A stretch of DNA of 64,000 bases. Source: Serratia sp. DD3. Its GTDB lineage: Bacteria; Pseudomonadota; Gammaproteobacteria; Enterobacterales; Enterobacteriaceae. Below the pieces are notes generated by a model. That model had not been told where the DNA came from, ran no database searches, and saw nothing but the letters and a program-made list of their open reading frames with translations. Positions 50,130 through 60,190 of this stretch are shown here, piece by piece (the first letter of the stretch is position 1; every line of letters starts with the position of its first letter). Location: the NCBI RefSeq assembly GCF_000496755.2, contig NZ_AYKS02000041.1:1-64000 (forward strand), read 5' to 3'. Both the position numbers and the translations under genes were made by a program.

Positions 50130-52616
50130 ATGTCACAAGATCCATTTTTGGAACGAGAAGCAGAAAAATATGAATCCCCAATTCCGAGTCGCGAATTTAT
50201 TCTGGCTCATTTGGCGAAACGTGAAACGCCAGCCAGCCGCGAAGAGTTGGGTAATGAACTGAATTTATCTGGAGAAGAACAACTTGAAGCTTTGCGCCGT
50301 CGTCTACGGGCGATGGAGCGTGATGGCCAGTTAGTGTTTACTCGCCGCCAGTGCTATGCCTTGCCAGAGCGACTGGACTTGCTGCGTGGCACCGTGATCG
50401 GTCATCGCGATGGCTACGGCTTTTTGCGTGTTGAAGGGCGTAAAGACGATCTGTATCTTTCCGCCGAACAAATGAAAATGGCGATCCATGGTGATGTGGT
50501 ATTGGCGCAGCCATTGGGTGAAGACCGCAAGGGGCGCCGCGAAGCGCGGATTGTGCGTGTGTTGGTGCCTAAAACCAGTCAGATTGTCGGGCGTTATTTC
50601 ACTGATGCCGGTACCGGCTTTGTGGTGCCTGATGATGGCCGCCTCAATTTTGACATCCTGATACCGGCTGACGCCATTTGTGGTGCGCGTATGGGGTATA
50701 TGGTCGTCGTCGAGTTGACTCAACGCCCAACGCGTCGTACCAAAGCCGTGGGTAAGATAGTCGAGGTACTGGGGGATAAAATGGGCACGAGCATGGCGGT
50801 AGACATCGCTCTGCGTACCCACGAGATCCCGCATACTTGGCCGCCGCAGGTGGAAAAACAGGTTGCCGACCTCAGCGAGCAAGTGCCAGAGGCCGCTAAA
50901 AAAGGGCGTGTGGACCTGCGTGAACTGCCACTGGTGACCATTGATGGTGAGGATGCCCGCGACTTTGATGATGCGGTGTATTGTGAGAAGAAACGTGGTG
51001 GCGGTTGGCGTTTGTGGGTCGCCATTGCTGATGTCAGCTATTACGTGCGTCCACGCACCGCGCTGGATGATGAAGCCCGTAGCCGAGGTACATCGGTCTA
51101 CTTCCCTTCAGAAGTGGTGCCGATGCTGCCGGAAGTGCTCTCCAATGGCCTGTGTTCTCTCAACCCGCAGGTAGATCGTCTGTGTATGGTTTGTGAGATG
51201 ACCATCTCTGCACAGGGCCGTCTCTCTTCATTTAAATTTTATGAAGCAGTGATGAGTTCTCATGCACGTTTAACCTATACCAAGGTGTGGCATATCCTTC
51301 AGGGGGATCAGGAACTGCGTGAACAGTACCATCCTTTGGTTAAACACCTGCAGGAGTTACACGCGCTGTATAAAGTGTTGGACCAGGCTCGTGCTGAGCG
51401 TGGCGGTATTGCCTTCGAAACAGAAGAAGCCAAGTTTATCTTCAATGCTGAACGCCGTATTGAACGTGTTGAGCCAACGGTACGCAATGATGCGCATAAG
51501 CTAATTGAAGAGTGCATGATCATGGCAAACGTTGCGGCAGCACGTTTTGTTGAAAAGAATAATGAGCCTGCACTGTTCCGTGTGCATGATCGCCCCAGTG
51601 ACGATCATATTACGGCATTGCGTAGTGTGCTGAGTGAGCTTGGTCTGACTTTGGGTGGGGGAATGAAACCGCAACCGAAAGATTACGCCACTTTGATGGA
51701 CGAGGTCTCTGAGCGTCCGGATCGGGAAATGCTGCAAACCATGCTGCTGCGTTCGATGAAACAGGCGGTTTATGATCCCGAGAATCGTGGTCACTTCGGT
51801 TTGGCATTGGCGGCTTATGCTCACTTTACTTCGCCAATTCGCCGTTACCCAGATTTGTCGTTACACCGGGCTATCAAATATCTGCTGGCTAAAGAGCATG
51901 GTCAGCCGAAGGAGCGCTGGACACCTACCGGTGGTTGGCACAGTGAATTCGAAGAGATGCTGCAACTGGGCGAACACTGTTCGATGACGGAGCGCCGTGC
52001 GGATGAAGCTACGCGTAATGTCGCGGACTGGTTGAAGTGTGATTTCATGCAGGATCACGTCGGTGAAGTGTTCAGCGGGATTATTGCCAGTGTCACTTCA
52101 TTTGGCTTTTTTGTGCGTTTAAACGATCTGTTTATTGATGGTTTAGTGCATGTCTCAACCTTGGATAACGATTACTACCGCTACGATAATATTGGTCAGC
52201 GCCTGATAGGTGAATCCAGCGGTATGGTTTATCGTCTGGGTGATGCGGTGGAAATTCGTGTTGATGCAGTGCATCTGGATGAGCGCAAGATTGATTTTGC
52301 TTTGGTATCGAGCACGCGCAAGCCAAGGGGGGAGGGTAAAACTGAACGACAACGCAGCAAAAGCGGTAACCCTCGTAGATTACGTGATGGTAAGGGGGCA
52401 GAGCCAGGCCAGAAGCCACGTAAATCCCGCAGTGGTAAAGCACCTGCGAATTTTGAGGCAGATAGCGTTTTTCGTAAGAAAGAGGCTAAGCCTGCTGATA
52501 AGGTGAAAAAGGACAAAAAGGCGAAAGCCAAAAAAGTGTCTGATAAAACCCAAAAGATAGCGGCGGCAACCAAAGCTAAACGTGCCAGCAAGAAGAAAGC
52601 TGCAGAGCATAAATAA
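50130..52616 (+). CDS. rnr: Ribonuclease R
   Basis: An 828-residue processive 3'-5' exoribonuclease able to degrade structured RNA, and involved in tmRNA-linked decay and cold response. An N-terminal helix-turn-helix region (about 20-85) is followed by cold-shock domains. The RNB catalytic domain has [16 protein letters not shown] near 271-286 and [18 protein letters not shown]. An S1 domain (about 640-725) follows, then a long Lys-rich tail from 728 ([17 protein letters not shown]). GAGGA lies before the ATG. Confidence 0.98.
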   Translation: MSQDPFLEREAEKYESPIPSREFILAHLAKRETPASREELGNELNLSGEEQLEALRRRLRAMERDGQLVFTRRQCYALPERLDLLRGTVIGHRDGYGFLRVEGRKDDLYLSAEQMKMAIHGDVVLAQPLGEDRKGRREARIVRVLVPKTSQIVGRYFTDAGTGFVVPDDGRLNFDILIPADAICGARMGYMVVVELTQRPTRRTKAVGKIVEVLGDKMGTSMAVDIALRTHEIPHTWPPQVEKQVADLSEQVPEAAKKGRVDLRELPLVTIDGEDARDFDDAVYCEKKRGGGWRLWVAIADVSYYVRPRTALDDEARSRGTSVYFPSEVVPMLPEVLSNGLCSLNPQVDRLCMVCEMTISAQGRLSSFKFYEAVMSSHARLTYTKVWHILQGDQELREQYHPLVKHLQELHALYKVLDQARAERGGIAFETEEAKFIFNAERRIERVEPTVRNDAHKLIEECMIMANVAAARFVEKNNEPALFRVHDRPSDDHITALRSVLSELGLTLGGGMKPQPKDYATLMDEVSERPDREMLQTMLLRSMKQAVYDPENRGHFGLALAAYAHFTSPIRRYPDLSLHRAIKYLLAKEHGQPKERWTPTGGWHSEFEEMLQLGEHCSMTERRADEATRNVADWLKCDFMQDHVGEVFSGIIASVTSFGFFVRLNDLFIDGLVHVSTLDNDYYRYDNIGQRLIGESSGMVYRLGDAVEIRVDAVHLDERKIDFALVSSTRKPRGEGKTERQRSKSGNPRRLRDGKGAEPGQKPRKSRSGKAPANFEADSVFRKKEAKPADKVKKDKKAKAKKVSDKTQKIAAATKAKRASKKKAAEHK

Positions 52617-52675
52617 TCTGCCGCATTTGTTATCACCGGCCAGGAAGACCCTGGCCACACAGTTAAAAGATCATC

Positions 52676-53407
52676 ATGAGCGAAATTATTTACGGTATTC
52701 ACGCCGTCAAAGCCCTATTAGAACGAGATCCACAACGTTTCCTGGAAGTATTTATTCTCAAGGGGCGTGACGATCGTCGCTTGCAACCATTGATTGCTGA
52801 GCTGGAAGCTAGCGGTATCGTTATCCAGGTGGCAAACCGCCAATGGCTGGATGAGAAGGTGGAAGGGGCAGTCCATCAAGGGATTATTGCGCGGGTACGT
52901 GAAGGGCGGAAGTATCAGGAAAACGACTTACCGGGCCTGTTGGAAAATATCGATACCCCATTTTTGTTGGTATTGGATGGCATTACGGACCCACATAATC
53001 TGGGTGCCTGTCTGCGTAGTGCCGATGCGGCTGGGGTTCATGCGGTAATTGTCCCCCGTGATCGTTCTGCCCAATTGAATGCAACGGCAAAGAAAGTCGC
53101 CTGTGGGGCAGCAGAAAACGTGCCATTGATCCAGGTCACCAACCTGGCGCGTACCTTGCGGTTATTGCAAGAGATGAATATTTGGGTGGTAGGCACCGCA
53201 GGTGAAGCGGACCATACTTTATACCAAAGCAAAATGACCGGCCCGATGGCCCTGGTGATGGGGGCGGAAGGGGATGGTATGCGGCGTTTGACCCGTGAAC
53301 ATTGTGATGAGCTGATCAGCATTCCGATGGCAGGGACGGTTTCTTCGCTTAACGTTTCCGTCGCAACCGGTATCTGCTTGTTTGAAGCGGTACGTCAGCG
53401 CAGTTGA
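52676..53407 (+). CDS. rlmB: 23S rRNA (Gm2251) 2'-O-methyltransferase RlmB
   Basis: A 243-residue SpoU-family knotted methyltransferase. An N-terminal substrate-binding domain ([15 protein letters not shown]) is followed by the SPOUT core with motifs [40 protein letters not shown] and the knot region [20 protein letters not shown]. It lies 60 bases after rnr, as in E. coli. Confidence 0.98.
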   Translation: MSEIIYGIHAVKALLERDPQRFLEVFILKGRDDRRLQPLIAELEASGIVIQVANRQWLDEKVEGAVHQGIIARVREGRKYQENDLPGLLENIDTPFLLVLDGITDPHNLGACLRSADAAGVHAVIVPRDRSAQLNATAKKVACGAAENVPLIQVTNLARTLRLLQEMNIWVVGTAGEADHTLYQSKMTGPMALVMGAEGDGMRRLTREHCDELISIPMAGTVSSLNVSVATGICLFEAVRQRS

Positions 53408-53420
53408 TAAGCTAAGTTGA

Positions 53421-53466
53421 TACCCGTCGCCATGCCAAGCCCACGGCAATTGGCATGGCGACGGGT
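53421..53466. repeat. Perfect 15-bp palindromic repeat (REP-like)
   Basis: CCCGTCGCCATGCCA (53423-53437) and TGGCATGGCGACGGG (53451-53465) pair perfectly around a 13-base loop, within ATACCC...GGGTA. No T-run follows, so it resembles a dispersed intergenic palindrome more than a normal terminator. The left arm recurs with one change at 59557-59572. Confidence 0.75.
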
Positions 53467-53571
53467 AGAAAACTGTAATAAATCCCATTCATCCCTTGAG
53501 TTTCCAGCGCTCCGCCAGTATGATTACGCGTCATTTTTCAGCCGCACACATACACACGTTCCTTGCTTCCA

Positions 53572-53624
53572 TGGGCCGCGGTTGACCCTGACAGGAGGCT
53601 GAATAATCCGTAAGGAGCAATTCG
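53572..53624 (+). promoter_or_regulatory. rpsF leader, candidate S6:S18 autoregulatory element
   Basis: The leader before rpsF (GCGGTTGACCCTGACAGG, GGCTGAATAATCCGTAAGG, then the start) looks conserved with the E. coli rpsF leader from memory. In many bacteria the S6:S18 complex binds this leader through a CCG-containing bulge and blocks its own operon. CCG triplets are present at 53607-53611, but I have not confirmed the fold. Confidence 0.45.
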
Positions 53625-54020
53625 ATGCGTCATTACGAAATCGTTTTTATGGTCCATCCTGACCAAAGCGAACAGGTTCCGGGCATGATCGAGCGTTATA
53701 GTGCTACTATCACTAACGCGCAAGGTCAGATCCATCGTCTGGAAGACTGGGGCCGCCGTCAACTGGCTTATCCGATCAACAAACTGCATAAAGCTCACTA
53801 TGTTCTGCTGAACGTTGAAGCTCCGCAGGAAGCGATCGATGAGCTGGAAACTAACTTCCGCTTCAACGACGCCGTTATCCGTAGCATGGTTATGCGCGTT
53901 AAGCACGCGGTAACTGAAGCATCTCCGATGGTTAAAGCGAAAGATGAACGTCGTGGCGATCGCCGCGAAGACTTCGCTAATGAAATCGCTGATGATGATG
54001 TTGGGGATTCTGAAGAGTAA
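53625..54020 (+). CDS. rpsF: 30S ribosomal protein S6
   Basis: A 131-residue ribosomal protein that pairs with S18 on the 30S platform. It begins [20 protein letters not shown] and contains [20 protein letters not shown]. The acidic C-terminal tail ends in DDDVGDSEE, the region that RimK glutamylates in E. coli. First gene of rpsF-priB-rpsR-rplI, with AAGGAG 7 bases before the ATG. Confidence 0.99.
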   Translation: MRHYEIVFMVHPDQSEQVPGMIERYSATITNAQGQIHRLEDWGRRQLAYPINKLHKAHYVLLNVEAPQEAIDELETNFRFNDAVIRSMVMRVKHAVTEASPMVKAKDERRGDRREDFANEIADDDVGDSEE

Positions 54021-54028
54021 TTGCCGCC

Positions 54029-54578
<550 letters not shown>

Positions 54579-54605
54579 TCGGCCACTGTCCATTAACGAC
54601 TTTGA

Positions 54606-55070
<465 letters not shown>

Positions 55071-55090
55071 TCGCTGCTGTTAGCCAAGTT

Positions 55091-55123
55091 AAAACGCCAG
55101 CCTTGTGCTGGCGTTTTGCTTTT
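55091..55123 (+). terminator. rpsF operon terminator
   Basis: AAAACGCCAGC and GCTGGCGTTTT form an 11-bp stem with loop CTTGT, followed by GCTTTTT, 21 bases after rplI. Confidence 0.93.
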
Positions 55124-55288
55124 TAATCACCGCTAAAAAGTATTATTTCGTCTGTTTTGCATAAGTAAATTGCAGCAAGGCCAGACGTTGACACTGTTGT
55201 ATTGCAGCAAAGACACACAGCGCAACCAAAGGATTGAACTGTACCTATGAATTGTACTGCGTGATTTTCTGCAGGAACAAAGTAAAAC

Positions 55289-55957
55289 CTAACGCAGGCG
55301 AAGGTAGCTGCCATCAGTCTGGCGCCGAAACAGTGCTTCGCTATTATCCGCCGTAGTGATAGCGAGAGTGGTAATCACCCCATTGGCATTACGCTCGATA
55401 CGTACTTTTTGTCCCGCCTTAAGATTACTGAGCGGTTTATCGCGACCCTCTACCTGCGCCATGGCAAAAACATCATTAACCGGTAAGCCATTGTCGCGGA
55501 ATAGTTGCGCCAGAGTCTGTCCTGCCTTGATCTCATAGCCTTGCCAGTTAGGGCTACCCGTCGTGGTGGGTTGCTGTTGTTGTGGCTGTTGCGCGCCATT
55601 ATTCAGTAATTGAGCCTGCATAAGGGCACTATTTTCCTGGTTGGTCACCGGGAATGGACGTGGTGCGCTATCGTCGGAGTAGGGCCACAGTAATGAAAGC
55701 AGCAAGGTGGTACCAAAAATAATCACCCAACGGCGGTGAAAATTGGGTAAAGGTTCCATCCATTGGAAGCTGTCTGGCAGGTGCCATATTCTCAACAACA
55801 AGGCTTTTAGTCTATTTTTAAAGCTTGGTGTCTGGATCGTTTCTTGCTCTGTGGGTGTCAGCCTAGGCTTGAAACGCTGGTTCAGATTCAGCCAGAGGCG
55901 CGATAGCGTCTGATAGACCCAGGGGGTTTTCCTTTTCCTGGGCGCGATTCTGCCCAT
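55289..55957 (-). CDS. ytfB: OapA/YtfB family protein
   Basis: A 222-residue protein with a cytoplasmic N-terminal OapA-type segment, one membrane helix (WVIIFGTTLLLSLLWPY, about 77-94) and a periplasmic LysM-like OapA domain (about 145-222: WQGYEIKAGQTLAQLFRDN, AGQKVRIERNANG). E. coli YtfB has the same layout, acts at the division site and binds glycan. The ATG at 55957 has AGAGGT five bases upstream. Divergent from fklB. Confidence 0.9.
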   Translation of the reverse strand: MGRIAPRKRKTPWVYQTLSRLWLNLNQRFKPRLTPTEQETIQTPSFKNRLKALLLRIWHLPDSFQWMEPLPNFHRRWVIIFGTTLLLSLLWPYSDDSAPRPFPVTNQENSALMQAQLLNNGAQQPQQQQPTTTGSPNWQGYEIKAGQTLAQLFRDNGLPVNDVFAMAQVEGRDKPLSNLKAGQKVRIERNANGVITTLAITTADNSEALFRRQTDGSYLRLR

Positions 55958-56184
55958 GGTGACCTCTCTTCGACTACATCAGAATATGTAAGCTGCCGAT
56001 CATTGGCTGCGTTACTTGTCTCACCCATTTGGGTGTTGGCGAGGGGAATGGCCCCAAGTGTTAACAATAACTTATTGTTTCTTTTTCTACGACAAAAGTC
56101 ATCATTATCTACACAAGATTTTACCCGGCTTTCAGGCACTGTTATGCTGCATCTTCGACTTTTTACAGATTAAAGGAAAAACCC

Positions 56185-56805
56185 ATGACAACCCCTTCTT
56201 TTGATAGCGTTGAAGCGCAAGCAAGTTACGGGATTGGTTTACAGGTCGGTCAGCAACTGCAAGAGTCTGGTCTGGAAGGTTTACAACCAGAAGCTTTGTT
56301 GGCTGGCTTGCGTGATGCGTTGGAAGGGAACGCACCGGCTGTACCGGTCGATGTGGTTCACCGCGCACTACGTGAAATCCATGAGCGTGCAGATGCGGTA
56401 CGCCTTGAACGTCAAAAGGCAATGGCCGTAGAAGGTCAGAAGTTCTTGCAGGATAATGTCAAACGTGACGACGTGACGCAGACTGAGTCGGGTTTACAGT
56501 TCAGCGTATTGGAGCAGGGTAATGGCCCTATCCCATCCCGTCAGGATCGGGTACGCGTGCATTATACTGGCCGCCTGATCAATGGTGATGTGTTCGACAG
56601 TTCTGTTGAGCGTGGTCAGCCAGCAGAGTTCCCGGTTAGTGGAGTGATCCCCGGCTGGATCGAAGCGTTGACACTGATGCCTGTGGGATCAAAATGGCAG
56701 TTATATATTCCACATAACCTGGCCTATGGTGAACGTGGCGCCGGCGCATCAATCCCACCTTTCAGCGCATTAATTTTTGACGTTGAATTGCTGGAAATTT
56801 TGTAA
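56185..56805 (+). CDS. fklB: FKBP-type peptidyl-prolyl isomerase FklB
   Basis: A 206-residue peptidyl-prolyl cis-trans isomerase of the FKBP type. A helical dimerisation domain (1-110; [21 protein letters not shown]) precedes the FKBP domain (about 115-206) with [36 protein letters not shown] and [13 protein letters not shown]. It has no signal peptide, in keeping with E. coli FklB. Confidence 0.96.
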   Translation: MTTPSFDSVEAQASYGIGLQVGQQLQESGLEGLQPEALLAGLRDALEGNAPAVPVDVVHRALREIHERADAVRLERQKAMAVEGQKFLQDNVKRDDVTQTESGLQFSVLEQGNGPIPSRQDRVRVHYTGRLINGDVFDSSVERGQPAEFPVSGVIPGWIEALTLMPVGSKWQLYIPHNLAYGERGAGASIPPFSALIFDVELLEIL

Positions 56806-56826
56806 TAGGTTACGGCCTTGAAGCAT

Positions 56827-56856
56827 GGGCGCCTTAGTGACGCCCTGACTTTATTG
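56827..56856. terminator. Weak hairpin between fklB and ric
   Basis: GGGCG and CGCCC (56827-56831 with 56841-56845) form a 5-bp GC stem after fklB, followed by TGACTTTATT. It separates the convergent fklB and ric genes. Confidence 0.4.
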
Positions 56857-57525
56857 ACCATTAAGGGCCCGCGGGAACAACAAATTGTTCTCCAGATGGA
56901 TATGCTCCATCTGGTCGGCAATAAACGTATTGATCCCATTATATAATGCCTGCCAGGTATTGCAGGCACCTGCCGGTGGCGTCACGTTATTGGTGAGGAA
57001 TTTCACAACCTCCAACTGTTCGTCCACTTCATTATGTTCATACTCCATCACCGAAATTGGCCCCGCCGCCTGTTGCCCCATACCTTGTTTGATCAGCGGG
57101 AACAGGATCTGCTCTTCCTTCATCATATGGTTTTCAAGGCTGAGATTGATCAGATTTAACTGTTTCGCCAGCCCGCGTGGGCAAGTGGGCTTGTCGGCAT
57201 GAACACGTTCGACCTTTTCTGCCATTAATACCAGCTCTGGCAACTGTTCGCGGTGACGTTGGTGGAAGCGTGGCAGAATGTAATCGATGATCTCCGACAG
57301 CGGGGCCTGATGCCAGTCGCGGTTATCTACGGAGTCTGCTGCCAGTGCAGCCAGTGCAGCCAGTTCACTTTCCAATCTCTCCAGATCCAAATCTTTGCGG
57401 CTGGCAGCTCGCTCCAAGGTTTGGTTTCCTCCGCAGCAGAAGTCCAAGCCATAGTCGCGGAATAGTTTACTGGCTTGCGGGATAGCGATGGCGAGTGCGC
57501 CGAGGGATTGGCTACGATAATCCAT
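56851..57525 (-). CDS. ytfE: Iron-sulfur cluster repair protein Ric (YtfE)
   Basis: A 224-residue di-iron protein that repairs iron-sulfur clusters damaged by nitric oxide or peroxide. The N-terminal ScdA_N domain has [16 protein letters not shown] with the two conserved cysteines. The hemerythrin-like domain supplies His and Glu ligands in [29 protein letters not shown] and [11 protein letters not shown], then [14 protein letters not shown]. The start MDYRSQSLG is preceded by AGAGG and matches E. coli; the upstream ATG 13 codons earlier is rejected. An NsrR-type palindrome lies 31 bases upstream. Confidence 0.96.
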   Translation of the reverse strand: MDYRSQSLGALAIAIPQASKLFRDYGLDFCCGGNQTLERAASRKDLDLERLESELAALAALAADSVDNRDWHQAPLSEIIDYILPRFHQRHREQLPELVLMAEKVERVHADKPTCPRGLAKQLNLINLSLENHMMKEEQILFPLIKQGMGQQAAGPISVMEYEHNEVDEQLEVVKFLTNNVTPPAGACNTWQALYNGINTFIADQMEHIHLENNLLFPRALNGQ

Positions 57526-57555
57526 GTTAGTGCCTCTTAAAGTGAATAAACTTAT

Positions 57556-57578
57556 AACATGCATTTTAAATGCAATTT
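57556..57578. promoter_or_regulatory. NsrR operator of ric
   Basis: ACATGCATTTTAAATGCAAT is a near-perfect palindrome centred on TTTTAAA and agrees with the enterobacterial NsrR consensus (ATGCATTT-N-AAATGCAT type). It lies just upstream of ric. In E. coli ytfE is among the genes most strongly repressed by NsrR. Confidence 0.85.
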
Positions 57579-57705
57579 AAAGGGTGTGCCATCAATAAAA
57601 GAGGTTAAATGGTAAGGGCGCATGGAAATGTGCCCAGTTATGTAATTATTTTTTGTATATCAATATGATAGAGTGAAAATCCAATGCTGTCTGTACAACC
57701 CATGA

Positions 57706-58443
57706 TTAACGTAACAGGGCGACCTGCAGTGATAAAACGTAATTACGCCATACCTCACACTGTTTTTCTTCTAGTGCGGTGAGTTTGGTAGAGGTGAGTA
57801 GGATCCAATGATAATCAGGAAATAATTCAGGAGCCAATAGGGTACATGGCCATGCCAGCACTTCTATCCTCTTGCCTGCGCCTGACAATTTTAAGGCTTC
57901 CAGCCAAATCTCTGCCGGATCACTAAGCTTCCACCCTACTAAAATATATTTTTCTCCCCGAGAACGTTTATCTGCATCCAGACAAAAAGAGGTATAGCCG
58001 ATAATCAGCGAATCAAGGATGGTGCGTAATGTGAGCATCGGTGCAGTATTTGCTGCTATTAACACACGTAAAGGGCGCAATACATGATCAACCAGATAAC
58101 TGCGAGGGTAATCTCGTCCGCAAGCAAAGAGTAACTGACGCAAGGCATCTATCTTTCCTTGTTGTAGTAGTAACAGTATTTTTTCCTGCAACTGCTGCCA
58201 GTTATTATTGGTTTGGTTGTGGTCACTTTCAAGTAGCGGTTTTATCTGGCTGACAGGGACACCCTTTTTTATCCAATCTAAGACGCTAAGTACTCGTTTA
58301 AGATCCGATTGGCTATAGAGTCGGTGCCCCCCTTCTGTACGTTCAGGCTTAAGTAAACCATAACGGCGTTGCCAAGCCCGTAATGTGGTCGCGCTAACAC
58401 CACAGAGGTTGGCAAATTCGCTGATGGTATAAAGTGTAAGCAT
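57706..58443 (-). CDS. MerR-family regulator, MlrA-like
   Basis: A 245-residue transcription factor. The N-terminal MerR DNA-binding domain is clear: YTISEFANLCGVSATTLRAW, QRRYGLLKPERTEGGHRLYS. The C-terminal 170 residues follow the B12-binding-like fold of MlrA and of CarH/LitR regulators (DHVLRPLRVLIAANTAP, GEKYILVGWKLSDPAEIWLEAL). The Asp/Glu-x-His-x-x-Gly cobalamin motif is not seen, as in MlrA. Length and pattern are closest to MlrA (243), but its position next to a lipid-modification cluster, 3 bases after the DUF3833 gene, suggests it controls that cluster. Class II LitR proteins of this kind drive a light response in Pseudomonas. Confidence 0.8.
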   Translation of the reverse strand: MLTLYTISEFANLCGVSATTLRAWQRRYGLLKPERTEGGHRLYSQSDLKRVLSVLDWIKKGVPVSQIKPLLESDHNQTNNNWQQLQEKILLLLQQGKIDALRQLLFACGRDYPRSYLVDHVLRPLRVLIAANTAPMLTLRTILDSLIIGYTSFCLDADKRSRGEKYILVGWKLSDPAEIWLEALKLSGAGKRIEVLAWPCTLLAPELFPDYHWILLTSTKLTALEEKQCEVWRNYVLSLQVALLR

Positions 58444-58446
58444 GGC

Positions 58447-58980
58447 CTACAGCTTTGCTGGTTTATCAAAAAACAAGGTCACGGTACCCACAGTGACACC
58501 AAACTTTTTAAGCTTGGTAAGATTAAACAGATGGTTATTATCCTGCAGGTACATCCAGTCGTCAAAACTGAGTAACCAGGTTTTTCCCCCAGTGGTGACA
58601 TTCATTTTGTACTGCCAATTAAAGGTGTTTCCTACCGCCTGCCCGCTGGCGACACCTTCTATATCATTGGCAGTTCCTTCGTAACGACCATTTTCAAGAC
58701 GACGTATATGCCATGTACGCTGTTGTTTCTCTCCATCGTCGTAAACAAAATTTTCATGTAGTGTCAGCGTATTATCGATAACGCTACCGACAATTTCTAC
58801 ATGGAAACGACGAACCTGTTTCTGGCTGAAGTCTTGTACCATCCCCCAGGCTTCTGTTTTACCGTTAAAATAATCGAAGATATCCAGTGTAGGTGTTGAT
58901 GCTCGATAGTCGTTGATATCAGCACTGCATCCGGTCAACATCATGACCAGTAAACTACCAATCTTGAGTATTTTTTTCAT
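58447..58980 (-). CDS. DUF3833 lipoprotein
   Basis: A 177-residue lipoprotein (signal peptide MKKILKIGSLLVMMLTGC, Ser at +2, predicted outer membrane). The mature part has the DUF3833 pattern: DIFDYFNGKTEAWGMVQDFS, RFHVEIVGSV, LHENFVYDDGEKQQRTW, and WLLSFDDWMYLQDNNHLFN. It is predicted to be a lipocalin-like beta barrel that could bind a lipid, which is inference. It lies 37 bases after the chalcone-isomerase-like gene. DUF3833 genes are usually found beside Cfa-like methyltransferases, as here. Confidence 0.85.
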   Translation of the reverse strand: MKKILKIGSLLVMMLTGCSADINDYRASTPTLDIFDYFNGKTEAWGMVQDFSQKQVRRFHVEIVGSVIDNTLTLHENFVYDDGEKQQRTWHIRRLENGRYEGTANDIEGVASGQAVGNTFNWQYKMNVTTGGKTWLLSFDDWMYLQDNNHLFNLTKLKKFGVTVGTVTLFFDKPAKL

Positions 58981-59017
58981 TTAACATCTCCTGTTTCTAT
59001 TCTAGATTTTCTGGTTA

Positions 59018-59539
59018 TTATTTGGCTCTTCCCAATAACTGTTGGCGTAATTCAGGATACGAGGTACGAGCATCTAACCAAATAGCTAGAAACCAACGAC
59101 TTAAGTCGGCAGAGAGGGGGCCGCCCAATGGGGAAAAAGCAGCTGTGCTGCCCGCCGGACGATACCAGAATTGTCCCTGTTTATTTTGCAGTACAAACGC
59201 CAACTGGCTGCCGTCTTGAACATCAGGCCAGAGTTTGCGTAACAGGGCTAACCAGGCTTCACTTTGCGGCTCCTGACTCAATACGCCTAGGGCCTGCCAC
59301 TGCTCACGTGTGGCATCAATTAAATCGTCGCTATCAATATTACGCCGGTAAGTAATGATTAATGCCTGATCGGCCAATGGCCCCGCATAATGACCTTCAG
59401 GAAGACGTAACTGGGAATCATAGATCTTGAACGGTCCCCAATTTAAGGTTGCAACACCGCTCATTGGCCATTGCAACCACTCATTTGCATATGTTGTGAG
59501 CGAGACAAATAACAGCAATACGCCTAGAGAGTGTTTCAC
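59018..59539 (-). CDS. Chalcone-isomerase-like periplasmic protein
   Basis: A 173-residue protein with a signal peptide (MKHSLGVLLLFVSLTTYA). The mature part has the chalcone isomerase-like pattern: LNWGPFKIYDSQLRLPEGHY, ALIITYRRNIDSDDLIDAT and a C-terminal RWFLAIWLDARTSYPELRQQ. Bacterial members bind or act on fatty-acid-type ligands rather than flavonoids, as far as is known. It is next to the DUF3833 and DUF2878 genes in the same direction. Confidence 0.8.
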   Translation of the reverse strand: MKHSLGVLLLFVSLTTYANEWLQWPMSGVATLNWGPFKIYDSQLRLPEGHYAGPLADQALIITYRRNIDSDDLIDATREQWQALGVLSQEPQSEAWLALLRKLWPDVQDGSQLAFVLQNKQGQFWYRPAGSTAAFSPLGGPLSADLSRWFLAIWLDARTSYPELRQQLLGRAK

Positions 59540-59555
59540 ATCTTTCCTCCGTTAA

Positions 59556-59604
59556 TATACCCGTCACCATGCTTGTCATTGGGGGGCGTGGGATGGGTAT
59601 CGTC
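59556..59604. repeat. Degenerate copy of the ATACCCGTC palindromic repeat
   Basis: ATACCCGTCACCATGC (59557-59572) differs by one base from the left arm at 53422-53437. A looser inverse arm, GCGTGGGATGGGTAT (59586-59600), follows. It sits between two genes of the lipid cluster, so it could also form a weak processing or termination hairpin. Confidence 0.55.
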
Positions 59605-59692
59605 ATCCCGTTTCTCTACACCCAGTGAGATGATGAATCTTATCCTACAGTTCAGCACAAGCCTGGTTCAAATCGCTTCCTGGTTTTGTTGC

Positions 59693-60190
59693 CTAGTTAC
59701 GACGTGCAAAAAACTGAACATAGAGAACGTTGAATAACAAGATCAAGCCTGCCCAGCCGATGGCTAGCAAGCTGAGAGTGATAAACAGAGGCTGATGAAA
59801 AGTCATTGCGCCCATATTTTTGCCAATAAAATAGGCAAATGGCCCACCAACTGCCCCCATCACCAGCCAAATCCAGCTGGGTAACGCCGATTGCCATGTC
59901 AGCGGTGCCCAGAGACAAGCAAACATCAGCCATAATGCTAGCATCCACAAGGGGATTAACCCCGAACCATCAAATGACACGATACCTGTTGCTACCCATA
60001 GGGCATCTATTCCACTACCCACTATCGCCAGTAATAAGGCCGCTCGGCGCTGCAGTGGAGGCAATAAACACCAGACCAGGATCGCCATGGCAAGCCATAA
60101 CAGAACGAATCTGTCACGGAAAAAAACCACCAAAAACCAATAGATATCAAAAGCAATAGTGGTTAATACGAGCTGCTGAGATCGACTCAT
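59693..60190 (-). CDS. DUF2878 integral membrane protein
   Basis: A 165-residue membrane protein with about five helices (IAFDIYWFLVVFF, LLWLAMAILVWCLLPPLQ, GSGIDALWVATGIVSF, IPLWMLALWLMFACLWAP, ITLSLLAIGWAGLILLFNVLY). The length and the VGSGIDALWVATG segment fit DUF2878. The start overlaps the stop of the Cfa-like gene by 4 bases (60187-60190), so translation is coupled. Function unknown; it may help present or hold the membrane lipid substrate. Confidence 0.82.
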   Translation of the reverse strand: MSRSQQLVLTTIAFDIYWFLVVFFRDRFVLLWLAMAILVWCLLPPLQRRAALLLAIVGSGIDALWVATGIVSFDGSGLIPLWMLALWLMFACLWAPLTWQSALPSWIWLVMGAVGGPFAYFIGKNMGAMTFHQPLFITLSLLAIGWAGLILLFNVLYVQFFARRN

